Shown here piece by piece: positions 6,556 to 14,074 of a DNA stretch of 16,219 nucleotides. The stretch lies in assembly GCA_948760655.1 (NCBI GenBank), contig CAQBKK010000024.1:1-16219 (forward strand), written 5' to 3'. The notes under the pieces are model-generated. The model was not told the DNA's origin, did not search any database, and saw nothing but the letters and a program-made list of their open reading frames with translations. Position numbers and translations under genes: made by a program. Numbering within the stretch: position 1 is the stretch's first letter; each line of letters starts with the position of its first letter. The stretch comes from an uncultured Bacilli bacterium (lineage in GTDB: Bacteria > Bacillota_I > Bacilli_A > RF39 > UBA660).

Positions 6556-7794
6556 AATAATCTCTATAGCATTACGCATTTTTATATCGTATTTTACAAT
6601 ATCTAAACTTCCATAAGCTTTTAAAAGTTCTTCTTTAGAAATTCCATAATTGCTAGCCATTTCTTCTGCTTGTTTGTCTGCCTCTTCATCCGTTACTTCA
6701 ATTTTTTCTACTTCAGCCACTTTCTCAAGTAAATAACGGTATTTTACACGTTTTGTAGCTTCTGGTTCCATTTGCTCATGTAGTTTTTCATGTGTCATAC
6801 CAGTAAACTCAAAATATTGTTCTATATTTAATCCTTGCATTCTAAGTTGCTCTTCAAATTGATGAATCATACGATGCACTTCATCATCTAGTATTTCTTC
6901 ATTTATATCGACTTTCATATTATCACTTGCTTTTGCAAGACAATCTTCAATATATTGATCTTCAATCTCTGTTTCTTTACGAGATTTTATAGCTTCTTCT
7001 ATTTTACTTTCTAATTCACTTGGCGTTTTTACATCATCATACCCTAAATCCAAATAAAAATCTTCATTAAGTTCTGGTAAAACTCTTTCTTTAATTTCAT
7101 TAATTTTAACAGTAAAGGTAACTTCTTTATTTGATAAATCTTTGGCATAATTTTCTGGAAATTTTAAATTTAACTCTTTTTCTTCTCCAACCTTCAAACC
7201 GACAAGACCACTTTCAAAACCTGGAATAAAGGTATTAGACCCAATTTCCAATGGATAATTCTCTCCACTTCCACCTTCTAATTCTTTACCATCTACAACA
7301 CCCTTAAAATCAATAACAGCTGTATCTCCATTTTCAATCTTACTTCCGTCGCTTTTTACTTTAATTTCTGCATATTTATTTTGTAAAGTTTCAATTTCAG
7401 TTTTAATTTCTTCTTTGGTTACTTTTGCCTCTGGTTTCTTAATTTTTAAATTTTTATATTCTCCTAAAGTTACTTCTGGTGCTCCAATCAAAGTAAACTC
7501 TAAAACACATTCTTTATCATTAACGGATTTAACATCCAATTTTGGTTCACAAACAGGAGTAATATCTGTTTCTTTTAATACAATTTGATAAGCATCCTCT
7601 ACTGCCTTATCAATCGCATCCATAAATAAAGATTCTATACCAAACTTTTTGATAAACACATCTTTTGGTGCAGCCCCTTTACGAAACCCATCAATCTTTG
7701 CATCTTTGTTTTTCTTTTTATAAGCGCTATCCAAACACTTTTCCCATTTTTCTCCATCTACTTTTATTTCTTTTACGATTACATTTTTCTTCAT
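6544..7794 (-). CDS. tig: Trigger factor, ribosome-bound chaperone and prolyl isomerase
   Basis: This gives a 416-residue product. Trigger factor binds ribosomal protein L23 at the exit tunnel and holds nascent chains. The ribosome-binding signature GFRKGAAP is at 36-43, a few residues nearer the N terminus than usual, because the first beta strand is short. An FKBP-type PPIase domain follows at about 150-240 (GDTAVIDFKGVVDGK, PGFESGLVGLKVGEEK), then the helical C-terminal chaperone domain. The frame is open seven codons further to a GTG at 7815, but ATG 7794 is the likely start because AAAGGA lies eight bases upstream of it and inside the longer frame. In B. subtilis tig lies just upstream of clpX-lonB-lonA; here lon follows directly. 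Confidence 0.96.
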   Translation of the reverse strand: MKKNVIVKEIKVDGEKWEKCLDSAYKKKNKDAKIDGFRKGAAPKDVFIKKFGIESLFMDAIDKAVEDAYQIVLKETDITPVCEPKLDVKSVNDKECVLEFTLIGAPEVTLGEYKNLKIKKPEAKVTKEEIKTEIETLQNKYAEIKVKSDGSKIENGDTAVIDFKGVVDGKELEGGSGENYPLEIGSNTFIPGFESGLVGLKVGEEKELNLKFPENYAKDLSNKEVTFTVKINEIKERVLPELNEDFYLDLGYDDVKTPSELESKIEEAIKSRKETEIEDQYIEDCLAKASDNMKVDINEEILDDEVHRMIHQFEEQLRMQGLNIEQYFEFTGMTHEKLHEQMEPEATKRVKYRYLLEKVAEVEKIEVTDEEADKQAEEMASNYGISKEELLKAYGSLDIVKYDIKMRNAIEIIKGA

Positions 7795-7819
7795 ACTAAA
7801 AAATCCTTTCAACACGTTT

Positions 7820-7848
7820 ATTATACATAAGGCTTATTAAAAAAGCAA
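7820..7848 (-). promoter_or_regulatory. SigA promoter of tig
   Basis: On the minus strand TTGCTT (7843-7848), a 17-base spacer, then a perfect TATAAT (7820-7825), about 25 bases before ATG 7794. This supports 7794 rather than 7815 as the start. Confidence 0.7.
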
Positions 7849-7873
7849 TTCCTTTCTTTGTGTACAGAGAAAA

Positions 7874-7898
7874 GAAAAAATTGTAACAAAGTACAATT
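7874..7898 (-). terminator. Intrinsic terminator at the end of the ireB-greA operon
   Basis: On the minus strand AATTGTA (7892-7898) pairs perfectly with TACAATT (7879-7885) around a six-base loop, and further T residues follow. It overlaps the greA stop codon. The stem is all A-T except for one pair, but its place just after greA fits. Confidence 0.6.
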
Positions 7899-8364
7899 AG
7901 GCAATATCTGATATAGTTACACTAAAATTTCCATTAGGAGAAATAACTTCCACAACTTCTCCTTTTTTATGTCCAATAATTGCTTTCCCAATAGGACTTT
8001 CATTAGAAATTTTATTTTCAAACGGATCGGCTTCTAAAGAACCTACGATTTTATATTCTTCTCTATCTCCATCATCATAAGTAATAGTAACTGTATTTCC
8101 AACATGTACAGCATCACTATCTGTTGCATCAGCAATCGTACAATGTTCTAATTTAAATTCTAATTCTTTAATTCTAGCTTCTAATTGAGCTTGTTCATTT
8201 CTTGCGGCATCGTAATCACTATTCTCAGATAGATCTCCAAGAGCTCTAGCTTCTTTTAAGGCTTTAATCACTTCTGGTCTTTTTTCTGTTTTAAGAGCAT
8301 TTAGTTCTTGCTCCAACGCTAAATAACCTTCTGCTGTTAGCATAATATTTTCAACTTGTTTCAT
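7897..8364 (-). CDS. greA: Transcription elongation factor GreA
   Basis: This gives a 155-residue product, the normal GreA length. GreA enters the RNA polymerase secondary channel and stimulates cleavage of backtracked RNA. The N-terminal coiled coil (about 10-75) carries the tip LGDLSENSDYDAARNEQ at 42-58, with the acidic residues D44 and E47 that act at the polymerase active site. The C-terminal FKBP-like domain ends with SPIGKAIIGHKKGEVVEV. A strong site (AAGGTGG) lies seven bases before the ATG. It is the last gene of the operon, 36 bases after trhP2. In B. subtilis udk lies between these two; here it is missing. Confidence 0.97.
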   Translation of the reverse strand: MKQVENIMLTAEGYLALEQELNALKTEKRPEVIKALKEARALGDLSENSDYDAARNEQAQLEARIKELEFKLEHCTIADATDSDAVHVGNTVTITYDDGDREEYKIVGSLEADPFENKISNESPIGKAIIGHKKGEVVEVISPNGNFSVTISDIA

Positions 8365-8400
8365 AACAATTCCACCTTCTAAAAATTCTTTCTAAGAATA

Positions 8401-9600
8401 CTATAAATAATTCTTTTTGTCAAATACTTTTATGCGCATCATATCATATTTTTTGAGTTCTAAGGAAATAGGCATTTTTATTATCATTTTAGGGTGATTG
8501 GCCACTTCTAACCTTTCTCCGTTTTCATCGTAAATTTCCTCTATTTTATACGTAAACGTCTCAATAGAGGGACCGAAAAATTCCACAATATCCCCTACTT
8601 TAAAATAATTCCTCTCCTCTATAGTGACCATTTGTGTTTCTTTATCATAAGAAAGCACCAATCCCAAAAAATCTTGATTCGATACTTCCTCTCTTCCAAG
8701 AAAATATTGTTCCTCTTTTCCTGGCATTTTATCAATAAACTGTGGCGCAGATTCTCGATTTGCCACTCGATTTAAAACATCTAAATAATATTTTGTATCT
8801 TTCTCCATTAAAGTATGCGTTAAAATTTTATCAATGATTCGACGATACGCCAAAATAACAGTAGCAATATAATATATGCCTCGCATACGTCCCTCTACTT
8901 TAAAAGAATTGACTCCAACATTTATCATAGTCTCTATATATTCTATTAAATTTAAGTCTTTTGGTGTCATACTATAATATTGCTCTTTTTTGGGATAACG
9001 GAAAGTAAAACGACAAATCTGGGCACATCCTCCACGATTAGAATCACGATTCGTACAATAATTGGATAATACACAACGTCCTGAAAAAGAAGTACACATA
9101 GCCCCATGAATAAAACACTCAAGTTCTAAGCCTGTCGCTTCTTTTATTTTTTTTATATCTTCTAGATGTGCTTCTCTTGCTAAAACCAAACGACTCACTC
9201 CTAAATCTTTATAAAAAAGAGCCGCTTCACTATTTAAAATACTTGCTTGGGTAGATACATGAACTTCAAAATGCAATCCTAATTCTTTTGCTTTTTTCAT
9301 TACCAAAATATCACTTGCAATAATGGCATCAATACCTGCACAATCTAACTCTTTTAAATACTCTTCTAGACCATTTAATTCTTCCTCATGAAAAAGAATA
9401 TTGACTGTTATATAAATTCTTTTTTCTAATTTATGAGCAAATTCAACTGCCTCTTTTATTTCCTCTAACGTAAAATTGTCAGCGTTTGCACGAAGACCAT
9501 ATTTTTTCCCAGCACAATAAACTGCATCTGCTCCATATAAAAATGCAATCTTTAATTTTTCTAAATCTCCTGCTGGAGCAAGTAATTCTACTCTTTCCAT
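8401..9600 (-). CDS. trhP2: U32-family tRNA hydroxylation protein, YrrO/TrhP2-like
   Basis: This gives a 399-residue product. It starts MERVELLAPAGDLEKLKIAF and contains GADAVYCAGKKYGLRA, both typical of U32 proteins. The iron-sulfur cysteines are present: C169, C176, C192 and C196 within CFIHGAMC, GRCVLSNYC and GGCAQICR. The family was named peptidase U32, but B. subtilis YrrN/YrrO (TrhP1/P2) and E. coli TrhP are needed for prephenate-dependent 5-hydroxylation of tRNA uridine 34. The C-terminal third holds the small beta-barrel usual in YrrO. AGAGGT precedes the ATG, 24 bases after the fusion gene, and trmR is in the same operon. Confidence 0.92.
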   Translation of the reverse strand: MERVELLAPAGDLEKLKIAFLYGADAVYCAGKKYGLRANADNFTLEEIKEAVEFAHKLEKRIYITVNILFHEEELNGLEEYLKELDCAGIDAIIASDILVMKKAKELGLHFEVHVSTQASILNSEAALFYKDLGVSRLVLAREAHLEDIKKIKEATGLELECFIHGAMCTSFSGRCVLSNYCTNRDSNRGGCAQICRFTFRYPKKEQYYSMTPKDLNLIEYIETMINVGVNSFKVEGRMRGIYYIATVILAYRRIIDKILTHTLMEKDTKYYLDVLNRVANRESAPQFIDKMPGKEEQYFLGREEVSNQDFLGLVLSYDKETQMVTIEERNYFKVGDIVEFFGPSIETFTYKIEEIYDENGERLEVANHPKMIIKMPISLELKKYDMMRIKVFDKKNYL

Positions 9601-9624
9601 AAAACGCTACCTCTTTTCAATTTT

Positions 9625-11328
9625 TCATATTATATTTCTAAAAACTTCTGTAACATTTTTCATTTCATTTTCAGAAGATAGAATAGTAATTAATAAATTT
9701 TTCTCTTTATTTAATAGAATATATTGTCCATTGGCTCCATCTCGAAAGATAAAACCATCTCTTGAAATAAAGGTATAATAACCTATACCAATTTTCGGTA
9801 AAACTCTTTCTTTTTTATATAGTGATGGAGTTTCCATTTGTAGTTTACACATTTCATTTATCCATACTTTTGGTACAATTTGAACACCATTATATACCCC
9901 ATCATTTAATAATAATTGTCCTATTTTATGAAAATCACTATGTTTTAAAAATAGCCCTGTTGCCCCACTACAATATTTCCCATAATTTCCCCATACATAT
10001 TCATGAATATTTAACGGATTAAATAGATTTTCTTTTATAAAATCTGCTAGATGGATACCAAATTTTTCTTGAAAAAAAACAGATAAAATAAATGGTTCGG
10101 CATTGTTATAAGCAAATCTAGTCCCGACATTATAAGGAATATCATAATTGAAAACATAATCAACTAACTTCTCTTTATCTATATCGACTATAAATCGTTC
10201 CGACATCATTTGCTTTTCATATCCCGTTGTATGCATTAATAAATGTCTTATGTTCCATTTCTTTATTTTTTCTATATTATTTTCATTTTCAAATTTTACT
10301 ATATCTTTTATTACAGGATATAGAAGGGTATCTAAAGACAACATATTCCTATCTATTGCAATACCAATCGCCATAGCAACTAATATTTTTGCACAACTTC
10401 TTAATTCATGTAAGCATTCTTTATTATAAAATACTTTATCTATCTTACCCTTTTGTTCTACAAAAATACTATCAATAGATAAACTAGATAATGTTTTAGA
10501 AAGATTCTCTACATTCTTCTTAATTGCGTTTATATCAATTTGGGCATCTTTCTTCAAGCTATAATAGGTTTTCTTATCTAGGAATCCCTTATCACTTATC
10601 GTAGACATATCTTTCCCTTTCAAAACACGCTCTAACGTTTCTTTATCTAAACCTAAAGGATTAATAAAATGATACAAAATATTAGCATGGGAAATACTTC
10701 TATAATCAGCGAAATTTTTAGCATATAAAACTGTACCATAATCATTTTCAACAGCTAAAAAAGAATGAGAAGAAATCGGTTCTTCCAATATTTTTTCCTT
10801 TTGTTTTTCTAAGCCAAATTCTTCTTGAAAATTAGTAAGCAACTTTCTTCTAGAATACATGGCATCCACTAAACTAAAATATGGAACGACTAAAGGTTTA
10901 CAAGCACCATCGGCTATTTTTATTATTTCTTCTTTTGTAATATCTGTACTAACAAGAACACTATCTACATATTCTAAATAATAATTAACGGAAGTAACAT
11001 TTGTAGTATTATGATTTTGCATATAAATAAGTTTTAAAGAAAGTTCTAAATCTTTGACAACCTTTAATACCCCCCAATCAGTAAAACAAATGCCTAAAAT
11101 ATTTTTATTGGTAGAAGCTAAGACTTCTTTTAATTTAGCAATTCCTTCTTGATCAAGAATACGATTTACAAAAAGATAAGAATTTGGAACTTCAATTTGA
11201 CTCATTTGAAATGTTTTTGGAAACCCTACACTTAAGTCCTTAATCGGAAAAAGAAAGTTAATACTATTAACTTTCAAATCTAAAAACGTAGTATCTGTAA
11301 CAACAAGTAAATAAGAATTAGTTTTCAT
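9625..11328 (-). CDS. Fusion: U32-like (YrrN/TrhP1-type) domain plus SxxK serine hydrolase domain
   Basis: One unbroken frame of 567 residues. Residues 1-260 resemble a degenerate U32/YrrN barrel: LLVVTDTTFLDL at the start, VNRILDQEGIAKLKEVL, and MYSRRKLLTNFQEEFGLEK near its end. It has no cluster cysteines, like YrrN itself, and lies in the yrrN position just before the YrrO-like gene. Residues about 265-567 form a class C beta-lactamase-like (COG1680-type) domain: SCAK (S311, K314) as SxxK, RHLLMHTTGY (361-370), YNN (407-409) as YxN, and FRDGANGQY (528-536) as the third motif. No signal peptide is seen, so it should be cytosolic. ATG 11328 aligns with YrrN starts and is preferred; ATG 11355 lies directly against AGGAG, and GTG 11346 is another option. 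The substrate of the hydrolase domain is unknown. Confidence 0.82.
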   Translation of the reverse strand: MKTNSYLLVVTDTTFLDLKVNSINFLFPIKDLSVGFPKTFQMSQIEVPNSYLFVNRILDQEGIAKLKEVLASTNKNILGICFTDWGVLKVVKDLELSLKLIYMQNHNTTNVTSVNYYLEYVDSVLVSTDITKEEIIKIADGACKPLVVPYFSLVDAMYSRRKLLTNFQEEFGLEKQKEKILEEPISSHSFLAVENDYGTVLYAKNFADYRSISHANILYHFINPLGLDKETLERVLKGKDMSTISDKGFLDKKTYYSLKKDAQIDINAIKKNVENLSKTLSSLSIDSIFVEQKGKIDKVFYNKECLHELRSCAKILVAMAIGIAIDRNMLSLDTLLYPVIKDIVKFENENNIEKIKKWNIRHLLMHTTGYEKQMMSERFIVDIDKEKLVDYVFNYDIPYNVGTRFAYNNAEPFILSVFFQEKFGIHLADFIKENLFNPLNIHEYVWGNYGKYCSGATGLFLKHSDFHKIGQLLLNDGVYNGVQIVPKVWINEMCKLQMETPSLYKKERVLPKIGIGYYTFISRDGFIFRDGANGQYILLNKEKNLLITILSSENEMKNVTEVFRNII

Positions 11329-11911
11329 TTTTTCTTCTACTAACACTGATGCCATCTCCTACATCAATGAATTCTGTTTCAAATTCTTCATTTGTTTTTA
11401 AAAACTCTACATAACTTTCTATTTTATCAACTATTCCACGCAAATTTTTACTTTCAATTGTTTCTTTTTTTCCAACATACCCATGAAATTTTAAATTATC
11501 TGTAACAATTACTCCTCCTGGTGCCAAAAAATATTGGAATTTTTCAAAAAATTTCTTGTATTGCCCTTTTGCTGCATCAATGAATATTAAATCATAAGTA
11601 ACACCTGTTAAATTTACCTCAAATGCATCTTGAAATACAACATTTACTTCTTTATCAAAACCACATTTTTTTACATTTTTTAAGCATTCCATGTAACGAA
11701 CTTCATCACGTTCAATCGTTGTTACTTTCACTTCTTTACTAGCAGATGCCATTAAAATAGCAGAATAACCAATTGCACTTCCTAATTCTAAAATATTTCT
11801 GACATTATTTGCTTTAATATATTTCATAATATAAGCAATGGTATCTTTCTCAATAATCGGAACATTTTTTTCTTTTGCATATTGTTCCATTTCTAAAATA
11901 TACTGTTTCAT
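11318..11911 (-). CDS. trmR: TrmR, class I O-methyltransferase for tRNA 5-hydroxyuridine
   Basis: This gives a 197-residue product of the Methyltransf_3 family. The SAM site is ILELGSAIGYSAI, followed by an acidic turn (TTIERDE) and the family signature IFIDAAKGQYKKFF. In B. subtilis TrmR (YrrM) methylates 5-hydroxyuridine at tRNA position 34 to 5-methoxyuridine, after the TrhP proteins have made the hydroxyl. Here it sits immediately upstream of both U32-related genes, so the pathway is kept as a unit. ATG 11911 is chosen because AAGGAGAG lies at good spacing. The frame is open upstream to a GTG at 11938, which would overlap mltG. Confidence 0.93.
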   Translation of the reverse strand: MKQYILEMEQYAKEKNVPIIEKDTIAYIMKYIKANNVRNILELGSAIGYSAILMASASKEVKVTTIERDEVRYMECLKNVKKCGFDKEVNVVFQDAFEVNLTGVTYDLIFIDAAKGQYKKFFEKFQYFLAPGGVIVTDNLKFHGYVGKKETIESKNLRGIVDKIESYVEFLKTNEEFETEFIDVGDGISVSRRKNEN

Positions 11912-11924
11912 AAAACTTCTCTCC

Positions 11925-12995
11925 TTAATTTGTCGCACAAATACTTTTCAATTCTCTTGTTTTATTTAAATGATCCATGTACTCTACAGTAAAGAAAGTT
12001 TCCCCTGTACATGTATTGGCAACAAAATAAACATAATCTGTATCACTTGGATTCAATACTGCTTCAATAGCTCCAACAGAAGGATTTCCAATCGGACCAA
12101 TTGGTAATTTTCCAGCCATACTACTATCTGTTGTACGGGTATTATAAGGATTTATTATATTTAAATCATTTCTTGTAAGACCTTCACTACGTGATTTTTG
12201 TACGGCATAGTAAGTTGTTGTATCCATTCCCAAAGTCATACCCAATTCTAATCTTTTATATATAACTTGAGCAAATTTTGCTCGATCACTTTCATTTGCA
12301 CCTTCTAGTTCCACAATGGAAGCCATAGTAAGAATTTCATGAATAGAATACTCACTACTCGTTAAATCCAAAGTAGATAATTTTAATTGTGTATTATCTA
12401 ACATTTTTTCAAGGATGTCTTCTATACTTGCTGATTCTAATATTTCATAAGTATCAGGGTAAAGGTATCCCTCCAGTGCATAATAAATATTACCATTTAA
12501 AATCGTATCTGTCAAAAAATCATACTTTTCAATCATTCTTTTTGTAAAATCAGGGCTCTTCAAAACTTCTTTTACTTCTTCTTCTGAATAGTTAAACTTT
12601 GTAGCAATTATCTTTATTAAATCATTTACATTTTTTCCCTCCACAAAAGTAAAACTAATCGTTTCAATTTTAATATCTCCATTATGAATTTTTTTTATCA
12701 TTTCTGTTGGAGTCATACTACGATCTAATTCATACGTTCCTGCTTGTAAATTTAAATCACTATTAAAAAATAAATACAAAAGAAGGGCATATTTACTACG
12801 AATTAAACCTGCTTCTTTTAAGTTCTCTGCTATTGTTATTTTACTGGCGCCATTTTGTACAACAAAAGACACATTTTCACTTTCACGACTGACACTTTGC
12901 ATGGCATACCCATAAAATCCTAAACTAGCAAACACAAGAATAAGAACTAGCAAAAATAAAACAATTACCCATTTTCTTAATTTAATTTTTTTCAT
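11925..12995 (-). CDS. mltG: Endolytic murein transglycosylase MltG
   Basis: This gives a 356-residue product. A short basic N terminus and one membrane segment (about 9-30) anchor it, with the rest outside. The YceG domain shows LEGYLYPDTY (174-183), catalytic E229 in ASIVELEG, and INPYNTRTTDSSMAGKLPIGPIGNPS (281-306). MltG cleaves nascent glycan strands within the chain and is thought to set their length. The start overlaps the DUF1292 gene by 14 bases and has AAGGTG upstream. B. subtilis yrrL holds the same position. Confidence 0.96.
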   Translation of the reverse strand: MKKIKLRKWVIVLFLLVLILVFASLGFYGYAMQSVSRESENVSFVVQNGASKITIAENLKEAGLIRSKYALLLYLFFNSDLNLQAGTYELDRSMTPTEMIKKIHNGDIKIETISFTFVEGKNVNDLIKIIATKFNYSEEEVKEVLKSPDFTKRMIEKYDFLTDTILNGNIYYALEGYLYPDTYEILESASIEDILEKMLDNTQLKLSTLDLTSSEYSIHEILTMASIVELEGANESDRAKFAQVIYKRLELGMTLGMDTTTYYAVQKSRSEGLTRNDLNIINPYNTRTTDSSMAGKLPIGPIGNPSVGAIEAVLNPSDTDYVYFVANTCTGETFFTVEYMDHLNKTRELKSICATN

Positions 12996-13257
12996 CTACT
13001 TCACCTTCTAATTTACTTAAAAATGCTTCAATGGTATTCCATTCTTCTTCCGTTTCAATAGGCATCAATTCTTTGTTTCGACCTGTTTTATCATAAACAT
13101 TAGCAAAAACACGCATCTTTCCATTTTCTTTTACATGATCTGTATACACAACATAACTTTTTTTGGTTTGATCTGAATCAAATTTAAAAATAATTTCGTA
13201 ATTTGTTACTTTTCCTTTATCATCTTTTGCAGTAAAAACACTATTTTTAATATCCAT
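12982..13257 (-). CDS. yrzB: DUF1292 family protein (YrzB)
   Basis: This gives a 91-residue acidic cytosolic protein. It starts with short beta strands (VFTAKDDKGKVTNYEIIFKF), has the conserved KSYVVYTDH segment and ends with the usual acidic helix (TEEEWNTIEAFLSKL). This family regularly follows yqgF in Bacillota. Its function is not known. GGG-containing spacing upstream of ATG 13257 is modest; it starts eight bases after the yqgF stop. Confidence 0.9.
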   Translation of the reverse strand: MDIKNSVFTAKDDKGKVTNYEIIFKFDSDQTKKSYVVYTDHVKENGKMRVFANVYDKTGRNKELMPIETEEEWNTIEAFLSKLEGEVDEKN

Positions 13258-13265
13258 TTTATTCC

Positions 13266-13673
13266 CTACTTTCTTTTTAGATATGTATCTAATATAATCG
13301 CAGCAGCATAGCTATCAATTACTTTTTTTCTTTTTTTTCTTTTGGTATCAGTAAAAAGCAAAATATTCTCAGCTTCTACAGTTGATAATCTTTCATCAAT
13401 AAGTATAATCGGCAAATCAAAGGAAGTTTCTAATAAACTTTTGAATTCTTCTGTTCGTGCTACAGCAAACCCTTTTGAATTATTCATATTCTTAGGATAC
13501 CCCAAAACAAATACACCAATTTCTTTTTCTAAAACAATTTTCTTTATGCTTTCCAGTAATTCTTCATACGTTTCAAATCGAATTGTTTTATAAGGAGAGG
13601 CAATTGTATTGGTCTTATCACTAAGAGCAATTCCTAAGGTTTTTGTTCCCAAATCAAGTCCTAAATATCTCAT
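13266..13673 (-). CDS. yqgF: YqgF/RuvX family RNase H-like nuclease, 16S rRNA processing
   Basis: This gives a 135-residue product. Motifs of the RNase H-fold active site are visible: D7 in LGLDLGTKTLGIALSD, the GYPKNM segment at 59-64, E95 in IDERLSTVEAE, and D120 in VIDSYAAAIILDTYL. Members process the 5' end of 16S rRNA precursor and were earlier named putative Holliday junction resolvase (ruvX). The start codon overlaps the ireB stop (ATGA), which implies coupled translation. Confidence 0.96.
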   Translation of the reverse strand: MRYLGLDLGTKTLGIALSDKTNTIASPYKTIRFETYEELLESIKKIVLEKEIGVFVLGYPKNMNNSKGFAVARTEEFKSLLETSFDLPIILIDERLSTVEAENILLFTDTKRKKRKKVIDSYAAAIILDTYLKRK

Positions 13674-13912
13674 TTTAAATACTGCTCCAATAAGAATGCT
13701 ATAATAAGTTCTCGATCAATTTCTTGAATAAGTTCTCGTGCATCCTTGTAATTAGATATATACCCAGGATCCCCGCTTGTTAAATATCCTACTAGTTGAT
13801 TCACTGGATCATACCCTCTTTCAAGCAATGCTTGATATACTTTCTTAATTGTATACTCTAATTGCGCTTGCTTAAATAAAGTAATATCAAACAGACACGT
13901 TTTATCATCCAT
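13670..13912 (-). CDS. ireB: IreB family regulatory phosphoprotein (DUF965)
   Basis: This gives an 80-residue product. The family core is clear: GYDPVNQLVGYLTSGDPGYI (34-53) and NYKDARELI. In Enterococcus faecalis IreB is a substrate of the PASTA kinase IreK and tunes cephalosporin resistance; phosphorylation is on N-terminal threonines. Here a threonine is kept at position 5 (DDKTCLF), which makes the same control possible. It is first in the operon. In many Bacillota alaS precedes ireB; here a divergent glycoside hydrolase gene does. Confidence 0.95.
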   Translation of the reverse strand: MDDKTCLFDITLFKQAQLEYTIKKVYQALLERGYDPVNQLVGYLTSGDPGYISNYKDARELIQEIDRELIIAFLLEQYLK

Positions 13913-13936
13913 AATACACCTCTTATACTATACAAT

Positions 13937-13965
13937 AGTGTAACAAAAGATAAAACAGATTACAA
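13937..13965 (-). promoter_or_regulatory. Probable promoter of the ireB-greA operon
   Basis: On the minus strand TTGTAA (13960-13965), 17 bases, then TACACT (13937-13942), about 25 bases before the ireB ATG. A TATAGT slightly closer to the gene, with TTTATC 16 bases upstream, is an alternative. Neither is a strong match, but some promoter must lie here because the neighbour diverges. Confidence 0.45.
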
Positions 13966-13994
13966 GAATACATCATTTTTAAAATAGCTTTTTA

Positions 13995-14023
13995 TTGAAA
14001 AAAAGAAAAATTTTATCTATAAT
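13995..14023 (+). promoter_or_regulatory. SigA promoter of the glycoside hydrolase gene
   Basis: TTGAAA (13995-14000), a 17-base spacer and a perfect TATAAT (14018-14023), about 50 bases before the start codon. A second TATAAT at 14027-14032 has no matching -35 box. Confidence 0.75.
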
Positions 14024-14074
14024 GCTTATAATTTATAAAATATTGAATATATCATTAATAGGAAGAGGATGAAT

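Noticed and set aside
7795..7815. N-terminal extension of trigger factor from GTG 7815
   Set aside because: The extension would be translated from DNA that contains the ribosome binding site of ATG 7794, and it lies only a few bases downstream of the -10 box.
9822..10022. Plus-strand open frame inside the fusion gene
   Set aside because: It is antisense to the serine hydrolase domain, with AT-rich hydrophobic composition and no start signals.
11912..11938. N-terminal extension of trmR from GTG 11938
   Set aside because: It would overlap mltG, and the strong AAGGAGAG lies just before ATG 11911.
13342..13593. Plus-strand open frame inside yqgF
   Set aside because: It is antisense to the conserved RNase H-fold active-site codons; a shadow.
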